From the NCBI GenBank assembly GCA_964513275.1, contig CAZELN010000007.1:1-36320 (forward strand): 36,320 nucleotides of DNA, in the 5' to 3' direction. Within the stretch, counting starts at the first letter, position 1, and the number at the start of each line of letters is the position of its first letter. Below the pieces are notes generated by a model that was given only the letters and a program-made list of their open reading frames with translations, did no database searches and was not told the DNA's origin. The position numbers and the translations under genes were made by a program. This DNA is from UBA12478 sp964513275 (GTDB lineage Bacteria; Patescibacteriota; Patescibacteriia; UBA9934; GWF2-40-263). Shown one piece after another: positions 31,905-36,320 of this stretch.

Positions 31905-33103
31905 CGCATTTCTTCGATGAATTCCTCCAGTCGGTCGACGTAGTGTTTGATAGAGTACTGAGTTGCTTGAGCGCGTATAGACTCGCTCTTTGTCCACCAG
32001 ACATCGCGCTCGTCGTGAACCATCCTCATCGCTCGAGCAAGATCTTGTTCATCGGCTGGACGCACAAGAAGTCCCGTTTCTCCCTCAATGACAATCTCTG
32101 GAATACCTCCGATGCGCGACGCAATCACAGGGACTCCAACCAAGGAACTCTCGTAGATGACCGTCGGCGAATTCTCGTAACACGTCGAAGGGACAACGAC
32201 CGCATCGACTGATCTCAGAAGCTTGATAAGGAAATTGAGGGACACAAACCCGTGAAAATGGATTCGATGATCGAGTTCCGCTTGCGCGGCGACAAACTCG
32301 GCAAGACGTCCCTCGCCTGCGATGTGCACTTCGATCTCTGAACCAAACTCCTTCAGTGACCCGAACAACTCCCGGATGCCTTTGTGTTCTTCCAGCTGAC
32401 CGACGTAGAGAAACTGGGTTTTGGAAGCCACGCGAGACCCTCGCGGTTTGGGTTGATCTGGTGGTGTGGGATTGGGAAGAACCTCAATCCTACTAGACGA
32501 AAAAAATGTACGACGGCGATAAAAATCGGCAAGAAAGCGAGAAGGAGAAAGCACAAGATCCGGTGCTCCGATCTGACGACGAACTTCTGTTTCGTAGAGT
32601 CGCCGCAACAAAGAACGGTTCAAGTAGGATTGCTCTTGCCCGACGATAAGAAGCCCGCTGGGAACCGAGAGTTGAACATCGTGGAGCGTGTGAATATGTA
32701 AAATGCCCTGTCGTTGAATTTCGCGACTGATCCCCACGCCAATCCCCTTGAGGTTATGCGTGATGATGACGTCTGGATCCTCATTTCGGATCACGCGGCG
32801 AACCGCACATCGTCCACACCATCCAAACAAATCAATGAGATGCCAAAGAGCGCGGACAGGAAAAAAGGCATGAAGATCATCACGCACATAATACAGATTG
32901 AGCGGAAAGAATCGGTACACGGCTTCCAGTGTTCGCTCGCGGATGCGGGGAAACAAGCTGCGCCATCCTTCATAGGGCTGCGTGGTGAGCACAAACACAT
33001 CGTGGCCGCGCTCGTACAACGCATCAGCGACGCGTTGAGCGACAAGTTCTGCTCCTCCACGGGCATCAGGCGGATAGAGATTTGAGACAATACCAATTTT
33101 CAT
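31889..33103 (-). CDS. Glycosyltransferase family 4
   Basis: A GT-B-fold retaining enzyme of 404 residues. The N-domain has GIVSNLYPPDARGGAELVA (3-21), HTLHDVQLSVPSGLL and SPSRFLADFY. The C-domain has FLYVGQLEEHKGI (about 229-241), HIAGEGRL, and the E-x7-E motif as ENSPTVIYESSLVGVPVIAS (about 311-330). The linker holds a small inverted repeat (CGCGAG/CTCGCG, 32431-32445) encoding PRGSRVAS. ATG 33103 comes one base after the stop of the other GT4 gene. Confidence 0.92.
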   Translation of the reverse strand: MKIGIVSNLYPPDARGGAELVAQRVADALYERGHDVFVLTTQPYEGWRSLFPRIRERTLEAVYRFFPLNLYYVRDDLHAFFPVRALWHLIDLFGWCGRCAVRRVIRNEDPDVIITHNLKGIGVGISREIQRQGILHIHTLHDVQLSVPSGLLIVGQEQSYLNRSLLRRLYETEVRRQIGAPDLVLSPSRFLADFYRRRTFFSSSRIEVLPNPTPPDQPKPRGSRVASKTQFLYVGQLEEHKGIRELFGSLKEFGSEIEVHIAGEGRLAEFVAAQAELDHRIHFHGFVSLNFLIKLLRSVDAVVVPSTCYENSPTVIYESSLVGVPVIASRIGGIPEIVIEGETGLLVRPADEQDLARAMRMVHDERDVWWTKSESIRAQATQYSIKHYVDRLEEFIEEMRQKKS

Positions 33104-33104
33104 A

Positions 33105-34271
33105 CTAGGAATAGTGTCGACGGGACTGTTGTTCGAGAACCGAAGCGTAGGTCGCCTCTAGACGATCAATCAAAGGACTCCACGCATATTTTTGTTCAGC
33201 CTTTTTGCGTGCCGAGAACCCGAGACGTTCACAGAGATCCGTCTGTTCTAAAAACACAAGAATGGCTTTTGCGAGTTCGCGCACGTCGCCCGGCGTAACA
33301 AGAAGTCCTGTAGCTCCATCCTCAACGACCGTACGCACTCCCGGCAGATCTGATGCGATCGTCGGAATTCCGCTGGCCGCCGCCTCAAGCGCCACAAGTC
33401 CGAAGGCCTCGGCGCGCTTGATCGACGGGAATAGATGCATGTCAGCCAATCGATAATAGCGTGGAAGATCATCGTGTGAAACAGAACCAGCGAACGTCAC
33501 GCGAGACTCAAGCCCATTGTCGTGCGCCTGTAGGCGGTAGGTTTCCTTCAAGTTCCCATCTCCCACGACGACGAGATGCCAACGGTATGGCTGTACAAGT
33601 ACAAGAGCGTCAAACAGGAGGGAGAGACCTTTAAACGCATGAGCCGCATCGAGTCCTCCAACAAAGAGCACAACAGGAGTCTTCTGGGAAATCTGAAGAC
33701 GCTCGCGGAGTTCTGTTTCCTCTCCTGGATGAAATCGTTGTAGATCCACCCCAAACGGATGTTCTTCCAGACGATCATCCACATCGAGTTCTGCGAGAGC
33801 ACACTGGTTGGCGTAATCAAGCGAACTCACCAAGATGCGATCCACACGATTCACGAGCCACGGAAAAAGCAAACGACGATGCGCGCTAAACAACGCACCT
33901 TTCATGCCGTCGGCTGCCGCATCCATGTGATACGTCATCACAAGTCCTTGATCCGGCCGCATGGCCTTTCGTACGATCACTGGCTCGGCTCCACCAAAAA
34001 AGGGATAGTGAAGATGCACGAGATCAAATCCCGACAATCGATGAAACAGCGATGGGAGCATGCCCGCATTGCCTATGTGCATGATACTGGGAATCCGATG
34101 TACATGCCGAGGATCCCCTTCAATTTCCCCGTCTCGGATCGTAAACACATGCACGTTATATCCACGCTCGCGCAACTGCTCAACATACGCAAACGCAACA
34201 TTCCCCATTCCACCCCGATACGGCGGATAGGTGCAGACAACATGCGCGATGGTGGCTTGTTTTACATCCAT
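33105..34271 (-). CDS. Glycosyltransferase family 4
   Basis: A second GT-B enzyme, 388 residues from ATG 34271 (2 bases after the GT2 stop; an upstream in-frame ATG at 34304 would lie inside that gene). It has HVVCTYPPYRGGMGNVAFA (9-27), VHLHYPFFGG, MTYHMDAAADG, the C-domain start VVLFVGGLDAAHAFKGLS, VVVGDGNLKETY and the donor-site E-x7-E as EAFGLVALEAAASGIPTIAS (about 295-314). The N-terminal Y-P-P-x-x-G-G-x loop is the usual phosphate-binding turn. It probably adds sugars to a lipid-linked or surface polymer. Confidence 0.92.
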   Translation of the reverse strand: MDVKQATIAHVVCTYPPYRGGMGNVAFAYVEQLRERGYNVHVFTIRDGEIEGDPRHVHRIPSIMHIGNAGMLPSLFHRLSGFDLVHLHYPFFGGAEPVIVRKAMRPDQGLVMTYHMDAAADGMKGALFSAHRRLLFPWLVNRVDRILVSSLDYANQCALAELDVDDRLEEHPFGVDLQRFHPGEETELRERLQISQKTPVVLFVGGLDAAHAFKGLSLLFDALVLVQPYRWHLVVVGDGNLKETYRLQAHDNGLESRVTFAGSVSHDDLPRYYRLADMHLFPSIKRAEAFGLVALEAAASGIPTIASDLPGVRTVVEDGATGLLVTPGDVRELAKAILVFLEQTDLCERLGFSARKKAEQKYAWSPLIDRLEATYASVLEQQSRRHYS

Positions 34272-34273
34272 GA

Positions 34274-35383
34274 CTAACGGATCAGGTGTTTGAGTATTCT
34301 CCAAAAAACGCCAAGCGTTGGATTGATGAGTCGATCAACGACAGGGCTGCTCGTTTCTTGATGCTCAATCTTTCCCGTCCAGAGCCGCACGATCTCGCGA
34401 TCGCTCACTCGACGAAGGAATCGACTCTCTCGACGTTTGCGTATGACATACATCCACGTGCGCGGGCTGAGAAGATTGATATACACGAGCATCTTCTCCT
34501 TAAGCCAACCGCCCTTGATCGCAAATGCGATGAGGCCGAGCTCGGCGACGAGCATGAATGGGGCGAGTAGAAGTAGGGTCCAGACTCTCAGATGTGACGC
34601 ATGGACAATGATACGGTTTCGCTCCATCCAATAAAACTTTTGGATCGAACGCTTGAACTCATAGTCGTGGTACGCGATAGAGTCGACCGCGAGGACGTTT
34701 TTATACCCAGCAAGCCGAATTCGCCAACCTAGTTCGAGATCCTCATGGTAGAGGAACAAGAATGGATCAAGAAGCCCAACCTGCCGCAGCATACTCGCTC
34801 GGTACAACACCGCTGCCCCACTCGCGTACGCGATCTCAATCACAGGCACTGCATGGGTACCAGAAACATTTCTTGACCCGGCTTTGCCAGCAAGAAATGT
34901 TTCTGGTACCCATGCAGTGGCATCCCAGGTTTTTCCATTATCGCGAACGAAACCGAAGCCTAAGAAGTGCACCATAGCGCCGGTTGCGTTAACGATCTCT
35001 GGATGCTTCCAAAGCATGATGCGAGATTGTACCGCGCCGATCTTGTCATTGGTTTGTGCGAGCTTCACGGCTTCCATGATCGCATCCGGGTGTAGTTTCG
35101 CATCGCCGTTCAAAAGGTACACGTAGTCGACTCCTCCCAAAATGGCGTGTCGCATTCCAAGATTATTCCCTTCCGCGAATCCAAGATTCTTCGCGCTGGG
35201 TATGTACGTGATGCCTGGCTGAACTCTCAGCCACTCTTGGCTCCCGTCCTTAGAATCGTTATCCACAACGACGATTTCTAACTTCTCCGATGGATAATTC
35301 AGCGCACGGAGCGACTCGAACACCTCGGGCAGGTACGACCGGTTGTTATAACAGAGATAGATGATCGCAACGCGAGGGAACAT
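34274..35383 (-). CDS. Glycosyltransferase family 2 with a palindromic in-frame insert
   Basis: A 369-residue GT2: VAIIYLCYNNRSYL, IVVVDNDSKDGS (about 37-48), AKNLGFAEGNN, YLLNGDAKLHPDA (about 89-101), the acceptor segment IEIAYASGAAVLYRAS (about 182-197), YHEDLELGWRIRLAGY (catalytic HED, about 212-227) and C-terminal membrane helices (about 260-295). Between FVRDNGKTWD and VIEIAYASG lie about 25 extra residues (TAWVPETFLAGK ... VSGTHAV, 156-179) encoded by a perfect inverted repeat. The insert keeps the frame and sits on a loop before the acceptor site. It is the first of a GT2-GT4-GT4 run. Confidence 0.9.
   Translation of the reverse strand: MFPRVAIIYLCYNNRSYLPEVFESLRALNYPSEKLEIVVVDNDSKDGSQEWLRVQPGITYIPSAKNLGFAEGNNLGMRHAILGGVDYVYLLNGDAKLHPDAIMEAVKLAQTNDKIGAVQSRIMLWKHPEIVNATGAMVHFLGFGFVRDNGKTWDATAWVPETFLAGKAGSRNVSGTHAVPVIEIAYASGAAVLYRASMLRQVGLLDPFLFLYHEDLELGWRIRLAGYKNVLAVDSIAYHDYEFKRSIQKFYWMERNRIIVHASHLRVWTLLLLAPFMLVAELGLIAFAIKGGWLKEKMLVYINLLSPRTWMYVIRKRRESRFLRRVSDREIVRLWTGKIEHQETSSPVVDRLINPTLGVFWRILKHLIR
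34847..34919. repeat. Perfect 29-bp inverted repeat inside a GT2 gene
   Basis: Arms at 34847-34875 and 34891-34919 are exact complements over 29 bases, with a 15-base loop that itself pairs (GGC/GCC). It encodes residues 156-179 of the GT2 in frame without a stop. It is not present in the usual GT2 layout at this place. Confidence 0.92.
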
Positions 35384-35483
35384 GTCTTACTCTTGCCTAC
35401 GTTTCAGTACGAACTGTTCACGATGTTCCTTCGCTTCTTTTTCCATATTGAGGTACCTTCCACTTAAATAATCCTTCCGATCA

Positions 35484-36320
35484 TCACATTTCAATTTCGT
35501 ACATCTTTACGTAACATTGCCAATCCTTGTTTTCCTCATGCGTCACAGGATCGGAGGTCTCCACATCGTAAGACACGTACAAAATACTGTCTTGAAGGAT
35601 AACCGATGGTCTACCTGTCGCCGCAGTATCATCGCGTGTGTAATCTGTTACGGGCACAGATTCAAGAAGACTCCAATTTTTATCAAAAACGCCTATGGCA
35701 ATATTAGGCTTGATACGTGGATCGAGTTTTCCGTTACGAACGGTTCCTAGGTCGATGTACGCCACGTAAAATTTTTCTGAAGCCGAATCATACACAGCTC
35801 CCTGAGCCCATTGACCGTATTCTTCCGTCGTAATCGTCCCCAGATAATTCCACTCTTCATCATACTGCATAATAATGAGCGTGCCGAAAAAGGCCGTGGA
35901 CGTGATGTAGTGATAAACGCCGTCCACATATACGACGTACGAGCCATTGATATGTGAAGTATCGTTCAGAATAAAAGAATCTATTTCTTCCAAATCGGTC
36001 GTAAGGATATGATTATGCGTCCCTGATCCCTTTGTCGGATCCGCTTCTCCCTGATTGCGCGCCTCGCCCACATCCGACCAAACCGAGCTGGCGATCAAAA
36101 AACCGTTCGCGTACGCGAGCATTTGATCGTTTCCTGCGTCGGTATCCTTGTCAAGCGCAATGCTCGCTGATTTAACGACCGTCCATGTCGATGGATCTAT
36201 TTTATTGATGAGCCAACCGCCAGGTCCGCCGGTCAGGATGAAATAATATCCCTCAGCCATAACCGACGCCGCGTCGCCGCCGGTGTTGCTGAGCACACCG
36301 TTCTCCCCTGTATATTCAAA
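35484..36320 (-). CDS. Exported or surface beta-rich protein, 5' end outside the window
   Basis: The frame is open through the right edge (36320 inward reads FEYTGENGVLSNTGGD), so the true start lies beyond it and the visible 278 residues are the C-terminal part. The sequence is beta-rich with repeating patterns such as YYFILTGGPGGWLINKID and MQYDEEWNYLGTIT, then FYVAYIDLGTVRNG; this suggests a beta-propeller or a lectin/glycosidase-like fold with Asp-rich turns. No catalytic motif is clear. About 100 bases separate it from the GT2 gene, with no visible terminator or gene. Confidence 0.6.
   Translation of the reverse strand, partial: FEYTGENGVLSNTGGDAASVMAEGYYFILTGGPGGWLINKIDPSTWTVVKSASIALDKDTDAGNDQMLAYANGFLIASSVWSDVGEARNQGEADPTKGSGTHNHILTTDLEEIDSFILNDTSHINGSYVVYVDGVYHYITSTAFFGTLIIMQYDEEWNYLGTITTEEYGQWAQGAVYDSASEKFYVAYIDLGTVRNGKLDPRIKPNIAIGVFDKNWSLLESVPVTDYTRDDTAATGRPSVILQDSILYVSYDVETSDPVTHEENKDWQCYVKMYEIEM

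Noticed and set aside
32431..32445. Small CGCGAG/CTCGCG repeat in the GT4 linker as a further palindromic insert
   Set aside because: A 6-bp stem is too short to stand alone against chance; kept only as a weak companion to the longer elements.
34905..34925. GCCACTG on the minus strand, like the B12-box of cobalamin riboswitches
   Set aside because: It lies in the coding palindrome of a GT2 gene with no other riboswitch parts; no cobalamin riboswitch was seen upstream of nrdJ or the NUDIX-CobO gene either.

Overview
The window looks like a piece of a Candidate Phyla Radiation (Patescibacteria, Paceibacteria/ABY1-like) genome or metagenome bin. I infer this from the gene content: an adenosylcobalamin-dependent ribonucleotide reductase, several signal-anchored proteins of unknown family, a stand-alone riboflavin kinase domain, bL28 on its own, and a large surface-polysaccharide block. 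Genes are packed head to tail, often with a stop, one or two bases, then ATG. No tRNA, rRNA, CRISPR array or transposase gene was seen. Two 10-N scaffold gaps (951-960, 22302-22311) lie inside genes.

Region 1 (1-5260) is a B12/nucleotide module: a NUDIX-corrinoid adenosyltransferase fusion and a class II ribonucleotide reductase (nrdJ). The nrdJ promoter carries two NrdR-type boxes and a consensus DnaA box. A lone AT-rich unknown gene points the other way between them. Region 2 (5264-13042) is a long minus-strand run: DEDD-type exonuclease, FAM173-like methyltransferase, MerA/LPD-like flavoprotein, anchored glycoside hydrolase, large membrane protein, GT28-like protein, LOG-family protein and a DUF7282-like anchored protein. 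Region 3 (13123-19220) holds rpmB, a GC-rich gene remnant that looks foreign, a PLP enzyme, hflX, a 122-bp element with 17-bp inverted ends, an HU gene, a riboflavin kinase domain, a NUDIX hydrolase and a CtpA-type protease. Region 4 (19253-36320) holds a PEGA protein and then a surface-glycan locus: three GT2 enzymes, rmlD, rmlC and rmlB (no rmlA seen), two unknown membrane/exported proteins, a GT-C enzyme, a CDP-alcohol phosphatidyltransferase, a divergent large membrane protein, two GT4 enzymes, another GT2 and an incomplete exported beta-rich protein at the right edge.

The most unusual signal is a set of perfect palindromes or hairpins embedded in frame inside protein genes. They are in hflX (28-bp palindrome), a GT2 gene (29-bp arms) and nrdJ (7-8-bp stem in a linker). 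A fourth palindromic repeat supplies the last codons and stop of the GT-C gene. They resemble in principle the protein-embedded palindromic elements known from Rickettsia, but the sequences differ from each other. A second general trait is that five promoter-like elements sit so close to the start codon that the mRNAs would be nearly leaderless.
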